A DNA stretch of 37,664 bases from Spirochaetaceae bacterium (lineage in GTDB: Bacteria > Spirochaetota > Spirochaetia > Sphaerochaetales > Sphaerochaetaceae), in NCBI GenBank assembly GCA_016649775.1, contig JAENWY010000001.1:1-37664 (forward strand), given 5' to 3'. The position numbers and the translations under genes are program-made. Shown here in pieces: positions 6,997 to 15,484 of the stretch. Positions within the stretch are counted from its first letter, which is position 1. Each line of letters starts with the position of its first letter. The notes under the pieces are model-generated. The model had not been told where the DNA came from. It saw nothing but the letters and a program-made list of their open reading frames with translations, and searched no databases.

Positions 6997-9027
6997 TTAT
7001 CTTTTCTTTTTAGATTTACCATAATGTTTCTTTTTATCACCGTCATCTTTAGAATCTCTACCATAAGGTTGATCATCTTCATTGCGACGAGTGGGTCTAT
7101 CAAAACTACGTCTATCATCAAAAGATTTTGGAGTTCTAAATCTGTCCCCTCTATCAGAACTAGGTCGGTCTGAATCAGGTCTATCAGAACTAGAACGATC
7201 AGAACTAGGTCTATCAGAACTAGAACGATCAAAATGAGGTCTATCAGAACTAGAACGGTCAAAATGAGGTCTATCAGAACTTGATCTACGTCCTCTATCT
7301 CCGCCTCTGTCCCCTCTATCTCCACCACGCCCTCTATCACGATAATCTCTATCGCCATCTCGGTCGCTTCTTCCTCTACTAGATCTTCTTCTACCACCGT
7401 CTCCGCCACCAGCTTCAGTAACTTTAGCTCTAGATACTATTGGAGCACCTTCACTTGTTGCATTGATAGTAGCCATTATGTTTTCTGCTAATTCTTGTGG
7501 AGCTGTTACAAATGAGAATTCATCTCTAACTGTAACATCATCAATATCATTATCATTAGCACCAACACTTTTTTTCAAGTAGTCTACAAGTTCACGAGGG
7601 CCAAGACCATCTTTTCTACCTCTAGCGATGAATAATCTAACATTACCATCATCAGGGGTATAAGAATTTCTATCTCTTTTGCCATCTCTTTCATTTGTAC
7701 CAACACTTATAGATCTATATTTTCTTTCGTCTAATTGATCTTTGTAAATAGATACTAATACATTTGATAAAATACTTTGTGCTTCACCTTTTTCAAGTAG
7801 TTCCGCAGCCATTTTACTAAATGGATTATCTTCAACTGGATTTTCTAATAATTTAAGTAAATCTTTTTCAATTCTACTTTTCTTCATAGCAATAATATCA
7901 GCTGATGATGGAATTTTACCTTTTGCGATACTAGTTTTAGCAATTCTTTCAATGTAAGTAAGTCTTCTAGTTTCGGTTCTTGTAACAAAAGTAATAGCTG
8001 TTCCTTTTTTACCGGCACGACCTGTTCTACCAATTCTATGGATATAAGATTCTGGTTGTTGAGGAATTGAGAAGTTAATAACATGAGTTAAATCATTAAT
8101 ATCAATACCACGAGCTGCAACATCAGTTGCTACTACTATATTGATAATACGTTTTTTCATCTTATCAAGAATCTGTTCTCTTTGTTTCTGAGAAAGATCT
8201 CCGTGTAAAGGTTCTGCTTTGTAACCTTTTTCCTGTAATTTTCTACCAATATCGTCACATTGAATTTTAGTTTTACAGAATACAAGTGCGTAAAAATCTT
8301 CTTCCATATCAATGATTCTACATAAAGCGTCAAGTTTTTCGTTTTCTCTTAAAACATAGTAAAGTTGTTCTGTTAAATCACAGGTCATATCTTTACCCTT
8401 AATTCTAATGATTGTAGGGTCTTTCATGAACTTAGAAGTTAAGCGCATAATTTGATCTGGCATTGTTGCGGAAAAACATAACATACGTTTGTTAGCAGGA
8501 GTTTGTGATAATATACTTTCAATATCATCAATAAATCCCATATCAAGCATTTCATCTGCTTCATCTAAAACTGCAACTTTTAAATCCATAAGCTTAAGGG
8601 ATCCTCTTTTAAGGTGATCCATAACACGACCAGGAGTTCCTACGACAATTTGAACGCCTCTTCTTAACTTTCTAAGCTGTAAATCAATAGATGCACCGCC
8701 ATAAATGGCTGCAACTTCAACATTTCTAGTTCCCGCAAAGGACGCAATTTCTTCTGCTACTTGAATAGCCAACTCTCTTGTTGGTTCTAAAATAATTGCT
8801 TGTGTAGCAAAAGAGGAAGTATCTATAACTTCCATGATAGGTAGTCCGAAGGCTGCAGTTTTACCTGTACCTGTTTGAGCTTGTCCAATAACATCGGCAC
8901 TCTCTTGTAACAATAAAGGAATACATTGTTCCTGAATCTCGGATGGTGTTTCAAAGCCCTTTTTCGCTAGGGCTTTAAGGGTTATTTCAGATAACCCTAA
9001 TTTTTCAAAATTTTTTAAATCTGGCAT
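6997..9027 (-). CDS. deaD: DEAD-box ATP-dependent RNA helicase (CsdA/DeaD type)
   Basis: A 676-residue cytoplasmic RNA helicase. In order: Q motif around F7-Q32; motif I AQTGTGKT at 50-57; motif II DEAD at 155-158; motif III SAT (about 185); and motif VI HRIGRTGRAG (about 331-340). A DbpA-like RNA-binding domain lies at about 455-525 (VRLFIARGRKDGLGPRELVDYL), as in DeaD/CsdA. The last ~125 residues are low complexity: RGG-like (GGDRGDRGGDRGRR), then repeated Ser-Ser-Asp-Arg-Pro units, then a basic KKKHYGKSKKKR end. These tails usually bind RNA non-specifically. Members help ribosome assembly and mRNA decay, often at low temperature. AGGAGC precedes the ATG. A well-formed terminator follows. 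Confidence 0.95.
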   Translation of the reverse strand: MPDLKNFEKLGLSEITLKALAKKGFETPSEIQEQCIPLLLQESADVIGQAQTGTGKTAAFGLPIMEVIDTSSFATQAIILEPTRELAIQVAEEIASFAGTRNVEVAAIYGGASIDLQLRKLRRGVQIVVGTPGRVMDHLKRGSLKLMDLKVAVLDEADEMLDMGFIDDIESILSQTPANKRMLCFSATMPDQIMRLTSKFMKDPTIIRIKGKDMTCDLTEQLYYVLRENEKLDALCRIIDMEEDFYALVFCKTKIQCDDIGRKLQEKGYKAEPLHGDLSQKQREQILDKMKKRIINIVVATDVAARGIDINDLTHVINFSIPQQPESYIHRIGRTGRAGKKGTAITFVTRTETRRLTYIERIAKTSIAKGKIPSSADIIAMKKSRIEKDLLKLLENPVEDNPFSKMAAELLEKGEAQSILSNVLVSIYKDQLDERKYRSISVGTNERDGKRDRNSYTPDDGNVRLFIARGRKDGLGPRELVDYLKKSVGANDNDIDDVTVRDEFSFVTAPQELAENIMATINATSEGAPIVSRAKVTEAGGGDGGRRRSSRGRSDRDGDRDYRDRGRGGDRGDRGGDRGRRSSSDRPHFDRSSSDRPHFDRSSSDRPSSDRSSSDRPDSDRPSSDRGDRFRTPKSFDDRRSFDRPTRRNEDDQPYGRDSKDDGDKKKHYGKSKKKR
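7151..7285 (-). repeat. 30-bp in-frame tandem repeats in the helicase tail
   Basis: A 30-base unit containing GGTCTATCAGAACTAGAACG on the plus strand recurs at 7179, 7209, 7239 and 7269 with a few substitutions, plus a more divergent copy to the left. In the protein it encodes repeated ten-residue units of the form RSSSDRPHFD / RSSSDRPSSD. Near identity at DNA level suggests recent expansion by slippage or recombination. Confidence 0.85.
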
Positions 9028-9146
9028 GTAGCTCCTGTGGAATTTATTTGGTTGCCATCATCGTGTCGCTTAATGATTTTTTATTTTTTGCAACTCTATT
9101 TCCATGATGTACTTAACCATAAATCAAAATTAATTACAACTACACA

Positions 9147-10187
9147 TTACCATCTATTGGTTACTTTCTCAGCAAAACCATATAAGTTTTTTATATTTAG
9201 GCTCATACCATCATCTAAAATAGTAAATCCAGAGAATTTTCCGAATACTTGATTTTGATTACTTTTGATTAATCCGACGTTAAAATTGCTATTTCTATTT
9301 ACAAGAGGATGAAATTCTAATTGAAGTCTTCCTTCTAAATCATTGAATTTCCATTTCTTAGAAATATAATTGTTTGGCATTTCTATATTAATTTTTCCAA
9401 TTTTATGTATGACTCCTTTATAGAAAATTGCATTTTCACTGGCAGGATTTCGATCTGAAAATCCAAAACCAATATTAAATCCAAAAAAATCATTTTCAAA
9501 TAAACCTGATGCCGAAGCCCAATACCATGTATTGTTATATGTCCATTTTCCTCGACCCCAATCAAGGACTGCAAATGCTGTTAATGGTTTTATTATTTCT
9601 ATATCATAGCCTCTAGTAATTTCTCCAGATACATTTATACAATTTCTTTTCTCATTTAGATAGAAAGCTTTTCTGTTCTCTTTCCAACTAGTTGCAATAT
9701 TAAGTGATTGACTATAAAGGGGAGTCTTAAGTTCAAATTTTCCAGTGAGACCTATTGTTCCGTCTGGGAGTTTTAGAAATGGTGCACCAAAAATTAAATG
9801 CGTAATACCATTTTTAACTATAAAACTAATTCTAAGTTTCTCATTTGTACTTGTAATATAGCAATCTTCTTTTGAACTTGTTGGAAGTTTTTTTTGTTTT
9901 ATAGGAAAAAAGATTGTTCGAGAACTTTGAGATACTTTCATCCTTTTGTAATCAATATAGGCTAGAGCAATTAAGCTAGCATAACCAAGATTACTAATAG
10001 TTAGAGTAACTGTATATCCTTCAATTTGGTTAGTAATAGCATAATAATCCCATTCTTTTGTTCGAAGAAATTTAGAATGTATATTTGATCTATTATATTG
10101 CCAATATGGGTATCTTGCCCATCCTTCCTTTATTAATAAACCTTTTTTATCTAAAAGGGGTGTTAAACTAAAAATTTCTGTTTCCAT
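9147..10187 (-). CDS. DUF2804 family protein
   Basis: A 346-residue protein that I recognise as DUF2804 from its N-terminal pattern: a Leu-Leu-Asp-x-x-Gly segment, GWARYPYWQYNRSNI, then KEWDYYAI and a Thr-rich beta-strand block. Most of the sequence is beta-strand rich with Trp and aromatic residues (WGRGKWTYNNTWYWASAS), suggesting a lipocalin or glycan-binding-like beta fold. There is no signal peptide or membrane segment. Its biochemical function is not established. AGGAG precedes the ATG. It lies between the parvulin gene, closed by a terminator at 10235-10270, and the helicase on the same strand with a 119-base gap, so it may be a single-gene unit. Confidence 0.75.
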   Translation of the reverse strand: METEIFSLTPLLDKKGLLIKEGWARYPYWQYNRSNIHSKFLRTKEWDYYAITNQIEGYTVTLTISNLGYASLIALAYIDYKRMKVSQSSRTIFFPIKQKKLPTSSKEDCYITSTNEKLRISFIVKNGITHLIFGAPFLKLPDGTIGLTGKFELKTPLYSQSLNIATSWKENRKAFYLNEKRNCINVSGEITRGYDIEIIKPLTAFAVLDWGRGKWTYNNTWYWASASGLFENDFFGFNIGFGFSDRNPASENAIFYKGVIHKIGKINIEMPNNYISKKWKFNDLEGRLQLEFHPLVNRNSNFNVGLIKSNQNQVFGKFSGFTILDDGMSLNIKNLYGFAEKVTNRW

Positions 10188-10234
10188 TTTTTATCTCCTG
10201 CCATAGAATACTCTGAATTGTTTGATTAGTAAAA

Positions 10235-10270
10235 TAAAAAAGGACTACCATTTTACTGTGGTAGTCCTTT
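10235..10270 (-). terminator. Intrinsic terminator of the parvulin gene
   Basis: A perfect 11-bp stem (10240-10250 with 10259-10269) around an 8-base loop. On the minus strand it is followed by TTTTTTATTTT. It lies 19 bases past the stop of the parvulin gene. Confidence 0.9.
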
Positions 10271-10288
10271 GATAAATAAACTTATTAT

Positions 10289-11815
10289 TTATTTAGCACT
10301 TGTTGTTTTACTCATAATCTTATCTAAGAAAACAGTTAAGAAATTATTTTGCAATTTGTCAGATGCCATAATAGCACTTTCTAAATCTTGTGCATTATGA
10401 GTTCCTGAATATTGTGGATATACACTTTTAATGTATTGTCCCATGCCAGATGCAGTATCTTCTGATGCAACATAAGCCACAATAACAGAACCATTAGAAG
10501 AAATTGGAGCAACTGTTGTTCCAACTTTAGCATCAAATAATGCTTTCATTGTCTCTTCTTTAGTTGCAGCAGTTGCTAAAACACCTTTTGTGTCGTTTGT
10601 TGTAAAACTACTTAAGTATTGGCTATTTCCAATATTTTCTGAAGTAGAACTAACATTATTAACACTTAGATTTTCAGCAGTAGCAGCGGCATCAAAATCA
10701 TCAGCAATAGTACTAATAAAACTATTTGCTTTAGCAGTTAAATAAACGGTCATGATATCAGCATCATAATTAGTGATATAAGATCTTATCATGCTTATTG
10801 TTGTTTCATTTGTATAATCAGGAGTAATAGCTGCTTTATTTATTTTGTAAATGGCATAACCATTATCTGTTTCATAAGGACCAACTACATCACCGTTATT
10901 AGCTTCTAGAACTTTTAAAGAATCATCAGCATTTTTAAAGTTAACTTTAATTGCATAATAAGGAGTACTACCAATAGCGCCACCTTTACTTGCATAACTA
11001 TCTTTTGAAACAGCAATAGCTTCTTCATCAAAACTCTTTCCATTATTGATATCCGTTAATGCTGTTTTTGCAGCCGCTTCATCAGTTGTTGAAATAATAG
11101 AGATATCAATCATATTAAACAAAGTAGGATTAGCTAAAGCATATTTAGCAGCATCTTCTTTAGGGTAAGTTGATTGATCAAATACTACATATTTGAATGT
11201 TTTACTGTTATCAGCCATTTTTGAAACATAATCAGTTTCAGCATCACTTGTTAACACAGATTGAACATCATTTAATACTGTTTGATAAGGAAGTTGTCTT
11301 ACAACTTTCTTTCTAATAGAAGCTTTTTGCTCACTAGAAGTCTTGTTGTAAGTTGCAACATCGAAGTTATTATCAACATTATAATAACCACTACTAATGA
11401 TAGCGTTATTAATTGAAGTTTCGGTATCGGTGTATCCAATTTTATTTGCCATTTGTGATATTGCAGTAAATAATACTGTACTATTAAATGCTTGACTCCA
11501 AATTTGATAAAGAGCTAAATTACTATCGCTAGTAGTGCCTTTATATTGAGTACCATAATATTGGTATTGATCATAAAAATATGAATCTTGAGAATACGAA
11601 ATATCCTTTCCATCATATGAGCCAAATTTTATTTCATTAGAATTTGAACCACCGACGATTGCTTCAATTGCAGGAGCTGCTACAAATGAGATAGCGATTA
11701 GTATTAAGATTGCCATTCCGAAAATCCAACCTAAACTAACTTTTTTCTTCTTATGTGAAATCTCTTTCACGTTGTTTGGACCTGATGTAGGTCCCTTCTT
11801 ATTATCTGAAGGCAT
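10289..11815 (-). CDS. Membrane-anchored parvulin-type peptidyl-prolyl isomerase / chaperone
   Basis: A 508-residue protein. A Lys-rich cytoplasmic N-terminus (residues 1-26) is followed by one transmembrane helix (about 27-49), then a large extracytoplasmic part. It resembles the SurA/PpiD organisation: a helical N-terminal chaperone region (about 55-220), a rotamase-like PPIC core (about 225-325, including GKSFDEEA and the GGAIGSTPY and GDVVGPYETDNGYAIYKI segments), and a helical C-terminal region. The expected role is folding of exported or outer-membrane proteins. The first two ATGs are four bases apart; the one at 11815 is in frame and has AAGAGG 8 bases upstream. A strong sigma70-type promoter and a perfect terminator frame it as a single-gene unit. 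Confidence 0.85.
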   Translation of the reverse strand: MPSDNKKGPTSGPNNVKEISHKKKKVSLGWIFGMAILILIAISFVAAPAIEAIVGGSNSNEIKFGSYDGKDISYSQDSYFYDQYQYYGTQYKGTTSDSNLALYQIWSQAFNSTVLFTAISQMANKIGYTDTETSINNAIISSGYYNVDNNFDVATYNKTSSEQKASIRKKVVRQLPYQTVLNDVQSVLTSDAETDYVSKMADNSKTFKYVVFDQSTYPKEDAAKYALANPTLFNMIDISIISTTDEAAAKTALTDINNGKSFDEEAIAVSKDSYASKGGAIGSTPYYAIKVNFKNADDSLKVLEANNGDVVGPYETDNGYAIYKINKAAITPDYTNETTISMIRSYITNYDADIMTVYLTAKANSFISTIADDFDAAATAENLSVNNVSSTSENIGNSQYLSSFTTNDTKGVLATAATKEETMKALFDAKVGTTVAPISSNGSVIVAYVASEDTASGMGQYIKSVYPQYSGTHNAQDLESAIMASDKLQNNFLTVFLDKIMSKTTSAK

Positions 11816-11869
11816 GCATTAAACCTCTTAACTAAATTTGATATCCACAAAAAAAAGATATATTACAAA

Positions 11870-11898
11870 AAAATACCATTTACTTTAGTGCCTGTCAA
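11870..11898 (-). promoter_or_regulatory. Sigma70-type promoter of the parvulin gene
   Basis: On the minus strand a consensus -35 TTGACA (11893-11898) and -10 TATTTT (11870-11875) are separated by exactly 17 bases, about 55 bases upstream of the start codon. Confidence 0.7.
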
Positions 11899-12067
11899 TC
11901 AATTTGTTGAAAGTTAGGCTATTAGACCACATATATATAAGTAAATTCTGTTAATACTCAATATTTTAGTGATTTTTGTTAATATTTTAAATATTAATAA
12001 ATTATTGAAGTATTGCAATTTTGCATTTTTATATAGAAATATTTAATATATTCACTAAAAAACTAGT

Positions 12068-12206
12068 AAATTAAAACAATGCTCACAACTTAAGGAATAA
12101 CTGGTAAGTCTTTTATGTAATAACCAATTATTCATTGCGTTAATGTAGGATATCTATCCTCAGAAACACGCATAATGAGCTTAAGTTGTGAACATTGAAA
12201 TTAAAA
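12068..12206. mobile_element. MITE-like element with 18-bp terminal inverted repeats and 9-bp direct repeats
   Basis: Bases 12077-12094 and 12180-12197 are 18-bp inverted repeats with one mismatch, bounding a 121-base noncoding unit. It is flanked exactly by AAATTAAAA at 12068-12076 and 12198-12206, a perfect 9-bp direct repeat like a target-site duplication. Inside are two more stems: 12095-12105 with 12123-12133 (11 bp), and 12134-12140 with 12167-12176 enclosing a 6-bp AGGATA/TATCCT hairpin. Both mismatches (in the outer and the 11-bp stems) are C/A on the plus strand and become G-U pairs if the minus strand is transcribed. It encodes no protein and would be mobilised in trans, if at all. 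No second copy was seen in this window. Confidence 0.7.
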
Positions 12207-12261
12207 TAATAATTATAAACTGTAGGTTTGTTTAATTGTATATACATGCTACGATTTATTC

Positions 12262-12290
12262 TCAATTAATCATTGTGAATAATTAATTGA
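12262..12290. promoter_or_regulatory. Dyad operator candidate at the iclR-type promoter
   Basis: TCAATTAAT (12262-12270) and ATTAATTGA (12282-12290) form a perfect 9-bp dyad with an 11-base spacer. Its right arm overlaps the putative -35 TTGACT (12287-12292), which is followed after 17 bases by TATCTA (12310-12315). Overlap with the -35 fits autorepression by the regulator encoded 102 bases downstream. The region is AT-rich, so chance is not excluded. Confidence 0.4.
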
Positions 12291-12391
12291 CTTTTGCCTT
12301 TATATTCAATATCTATTAACTATGAATGAAATTAATTATTAATAATTGCAAATTGCTATTATTAATAGCATAATTTTTTCAAGGAGTATTA

Positions 12392-13042
12392 ATGGCTGAA
12401 AAGAAATATATACAATCGGTAAATAGAGCTTTAGAGATTTTAGAATTCATTGCTAAAAAACGGATAAGTAAATTAAATGAAATTTGTTTAGCCCTAGATT
12501 TGAAAGCTCCAACGGCTTATGCACTTTTACAAACCTTAGAAAATAAGTCTTACATACAGAGAGTAGGTAAAACGCAATATAGCTTAGGACTAAACTCTTT
12601 AAAACTTGGTCTTATGTACGATTTAGGAGAAGAAAAAACCAAATCAATTCATATTTTTTTAACTGAATTAGTTAATATTGTTAATGAAACCTGTTATTTT
12701 GAAATTAAAATTGGTAATCTTAATTACTTTCAGGATTATGTTTTATCATCTCAATCTTTAAAAGTTGTTCCTATTGAGTCTCATTATGATGAACTTTTAG
12801 ATATTTCAGCTGTAAATAAAGCCTATAAAAATTGTAATGAAAATATTAAATTTGAAACTGATTTAGAGCAGGTTCAAAATGGATTAAATTGTATGGCAAT
12901 TCCCTATAAAAATGATAATAAAATAGTCGCTACTATTGCGTTTACAGGACCTTCCTTTAGATTTAATTTAGAAAAGATGGAAAAAGCCTATGAAGCCTTT
13001 TTATTAGTTATGAATAAATATAAAATGGGTAATCATATTTAA
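12392..13042 (+). CDS. IclR-family transcriptional regulator
   Basis: A 216-residue DNA-binding regulator. The N-terminal winged helix-turn-helix (about residues 6-66) has the IclR pattern: SVNRALEILEFIA, then ISKLNEICLALDLKAPTAYALLQTLE, then YIQRVGKTQYSLGLNSLKLG. The C-terminal effector domain (about 80-210) is shorter than the usual ~180 residues but keeps the end GLNCMAIPY...VATIAFTGPSFRF, matching the I..A(I/V)P(V/I)....G....AL...GP..R segment. AAGGAG precedes the ATG. The two ABM-domain genes follow on the same strand after 189 bases and are the natural regulatory targets. The ligand is unknown. Confidence 0.88.
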   Translation: MAEKKYIQSVNRALEILEFIAKKRISKLNEICLALDLKAPTAYALLQTLENKSYIQRVGKTQYSLGLNSLKLGLMYDLGEEKTKSIHIFLTELVNIVNETCYFEIKIGNLNYFQDYVLSSQSLKVVPIESHYDELLDISAVNKAYKNCNENIKFETDLEQVQNGLNCMAIPYKNDNKIVATIAFTGPSFRFNLEKMEKAYEAFLLVMNKYKMGNHI

Positions 13043-13231
13043 TATTATTAATTAACGTTTTAATTTTTGCAAAAAAAATAAAACTATTTACATTTTGATT
13101 TTCAACTACTTTCTATTACTTTTGTATACCTTAACTAAAAATGCTACCCACGTAAAGTCACTGAGAAATAGTATAATAGATAATAATTTAAATCTTCTAT
13201 CAATAATTAGACCCAAGAAAAGGAAATAAAA

Positions 13232-13519
13232 ATGTTTGAAATTTGTAGCAAATGTCATGTTAATGAATGTTTAAGAGATCAATTTATTCAGAATATAACA
13301 CAATTAGTCTATACATCCAGAGAAGAAGGTGGCTGTATTTCTTATGAATTATTCCATGATTTAGAAAATGTTTCTATTTATTTTATTTTAGAGGTCTGGA
13401 GAAATGAAGCCTGTGCTAATTCTCATTTGAAATCAATAAATTGTATTAAATATATGAAAAAAATTGGAAAAACTTTAAATAAAGAAGTTGAAATAAATAA
13501 ATTTGAGAAATCAATTTAA
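13232..13519 (+). CDS. ABM-domain small protein, copy 1 (divergent)
   Basis: A 95-residue protein of the antibiotic-biosynthesis-monooxygenase / YgiN-like quinol monooxygenase fold, a dimeric alpha+beta barrel. GCISYELFHDLEN matches the family's G...Y.l..d....., and EVWRNEACANSHL corresponds to the E.w.....l..H segment. Compared with copy 2 it has lost the usual aromatic residue after the His (INCIKYMKK instead of SSDYFKA) and is Cys-rich near the start (C5, C8, C13). The pair may have diverged in function. A GGAAAT ribosome site precedes the ATG. A TATAAT at 13172-13177 lacks a good -35, suggesting an activator-dependent promoter. Confidence 0.78.
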   Translation: MFEICSKCHVNECLRDQFIQNITQLVYTSREEGGCISYELFHDLENVSIYFILEVWRNEACANSHLKSINCIKYMKKIGKTLNKEVEINKFEKSI

Positions 13520-13539
13520 AAATATAAATAAGGAAAAAA

Positions 13540-13827
13540 ATGTTAAAAATTATAGCAAAATGTAATGTATCCGAAGAGGATAGTGCAAAATTTATTCAAA
13601 ATGCAACACAATTAGTTAATATAACTAGAAAAGAAAAAGGTTGTATCTCTTATGAATTATTTCATGATTTAGAAAATAAAGATATTTACTATTTCATTGA
13701 GGAATGGAAAGACGTTGATGCCGCAAAAGTACATGGTTCTTCTGATTATTTTAAGGCTGCGATTTCTACCATTGCTAGTACGTTAAGTACTCCAATTGAG
13801 ATTAATAAATTGCAAAAGGCTTTATAA
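13540..13827 (+). CDS. ABM-domain putative quinol monooxygenase, copy 2
   Basis: A 95-residue paralogue of the upstream gene, starting only 20 bases after its stop with its own AAGGAA site. It shares FIQN.TQLV, GCISYELFHDLEN and the C-terminal EINK. It keeps the family-typical EEWKDVDAAKVHGSSDYFKA segment, including the His and the aromatic residue at the barrel mouth. YgiN-type enzymes oxidise quinols or aromatic substrates without a cofactor, but many members are uncharacterised. The tandem pair most likely arose by duplication and is placed to be controlled by the IclR-type regulator. Confidence 0.82.
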   Translation: MLKIIAKCNVSEEDSAKFIQNATQLVNITRKEKGCISYELFHDLENKDIYYFIEEWKDVDAAKVHGSSDYFKAAISTIASTLSTPIEINKLQKAL

Positions 13828-14178
13828 AAAATTTTACTTCGATTTTAAATGCTAGAAAAGCTGTATTATGATTAATATAATCTTAAAAGGTTTTCTAATT
13901 TCATTTATTTTATTCAAGTAAATTAATACCTGAATCCGTTAAATAGTCAAAAATCAAAAACTCCCATTATTTCTTGAAAATTTTGGGAGCAAAGCTACTG
14001 AATTTTTTCAATTTATTTTTCTATTCGGTTCAACATCACATATTTGACCAATTTTAAATTCATAGAGTAGCAACGATAAGTATTTTTAATGAATTTCGTT
14101 GATTTTAGGCTTATTGAATACTTCTAATTCTAATTATTATTAGAAGTATATATAAGTTACTAGTTGATTTGTTTGTTT
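13828..14178. other. Intergenic region with hairpins; no gene seen
   Basis: No open frame or tRNA is seen here. It separates the ABM pair from the transposase remnant and holds the two hairpins listed below. TTTCGT at 14094-14099 and its inverted copy at 15382-15387 may be worn traces of insertion-sequence ends, but matching beyond six bases is poor. Confidence 0.5.
13961..13989 (-). terminator. Possible terminator, minus strand
   Basis: CTCCCA (13961-13966) pairs with TGGGAG (13984-13989) around a 17-base loop; on the minus strand TTTTTGATTTTT follows. It lies 190 bases beyond the transposase stop. A second, perfect 11-bp AT-rich hairpin without a T-tract (14118-14128 with 14139-14149) lies nearer to that stop. 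Confidence 0.45.
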
Positions 14179-15309
14179 TTAAACTAAAATTGGAAAGTAT
14201 TTATTGATACTATCATCAAGTCTTAATAGTAATTTTGTCCAAGGGTTCTTGTTATATAGTCGAAGTACCATATCTTTTCCTTTTCTCATGTAACGAGCAC
14301 TGGTGTAAATAATATCCCTTAGAACCGTTTTTATTCTAATTCGATCTATATCCCCAGAAACTAATCTTTCAAAGTTAAGATCAGTTTTAATTTCATTGTG
14401 AAATTGTTCTGAATTAGCGGGATCTTTATATAAATCAACTATTGTTTGAGCATCTTCTGCTAAATTTGTCCAATATAGATCTACCTCTATTTCTGGAAAT
14501 AACAATGAATCTCCATTTTTATTTTCGTAACATTCTTTAATCTTGAAGGCTATTTGAGCTTTATCTGTTACGTATTCCTTTCCTAAAGGATAAAGTTCTG
14601 TAAAATAGCCATAATAAACACTTGTCTTCCTATAAGAATAAGTTACTTTCTTATTATATAATGATTTAGCTCTTTCTAGTAAATCTTCTGGAGAAAGTAT
14701 TTCATTTGCATCATTCAGTACCTTTTGTACAAAAGGTATTGAATCTTTCTGAGAGTGTTGTTTGCCAGGTCTCAATTCAGCACCAATACAGTAATAACCT
14801 AAATAACTCATTAGTGGAGCAAATCTATCCTTACCTTTATAAGTTCTTGAGCATCCTTCTTTTTTGCACTTAGGATTTAACATTGTAGTAACATCAAAAT
14901 CGAGGGGGATGTATTTGTTGGTTATCTTTTCACATGAATAGGTAACTTTTTTAAGAAGCTCAATGTTTATCAAATTGCAGTAATAAATAAAGTCCTCGGT
15001 AATTTCTTTTTCCAAGTATAAACGGAGCGTTTCTTGCGCTGGAGTAAATTCTAGATCAAGGCATTTTGTAAATACTTCGTTATGTCTGAATTGCTCTACA
15101 TCTGAAAAATTGGTACATCCCATAGAAAGTAAACCAATTAGAGTTTTATAGATTGTTTCATTCTTTAAAGGGCTTTTAGATTTAAGTGTTTCAATATTAT
15201 ACTTAGCATTATTACTTATTTGGGACATCGCAAATGCTAAAATCTTTGAAATAAGGTTTATTACTGCTTTACTCTCTAATTCTATTGTAGTAGTATCGTA
15301 ATTAATTAT
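14179..15309 (-). pseudogene. Decayed IS1380-family transposase
   Basis: IS1380-type features: FDVTTML with the first catalytic Asp; KGKDRFAPLMSYLG then ELRPGKQHSQ; LFPEIEVDLYWTNL; and SEQFHNEIKTDLNFERLVSG with the last catalytic Glu region. Two signs of decay are visible. First, between SIPFVQKVL and SPEDLLERAKSL the segment that normally carries the second catalytic Asp (R.DSG) is missing, a loss of some tens of residues; the product is about 376 residues against more than 420 in the family. Second, the frame is open upstream of the first ATG (15228), and a perfect AGGAG (15317-15321) sits 7 bases before an ATA codon (15307-15309), probably the mutated original start. Residues before the first ATG (ESKAVINLISKILAFA) look like real coding sequence. 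Confidence 0.8.
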
Positions 15310-15484
15310 ATGGTCTCTCCTGTTACTTGTTTAGTTGATAATTCATTGTAACATAAGAGGTTATTTTATTTTATAGATTTTACGAAACATATGTTAATCT
15401 ATGCTAATTTTTTAGCTATACGGATTTAGGTAATAAATAACTTATTTAGATTTATTTAAAACTAATTTTTAATCAGGAAAAATA

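Noticed and set aside
7151..7285. CRISPR-like array
   Set aside because: The 30-bp repeats are contiguous and in frame within a coding sequence, with no spacers and no cas genes.
6990..7409. 139-residue Ile/Val/Leu/Glu-rich minus-strand frame
   Set aside because: It is a shadow of the repetitive helicase tail in another frame; its odd composition reflects the 30-bp repeats.
12077..12197. Known riboswitch in the long intergenic region
   Set aside because: The exact 9-bp direct repeats at the ends and long terminal inverted repeats fit an inserted element better, and no known riboswitch core was recognised.
14093..15388. Terminal inverted repeats of the IS1380 element
   Set aside because: Only TTTCGT/ACGAAA and scattered matches were found; no convincing ends or target duplication, so boundaries are not called.
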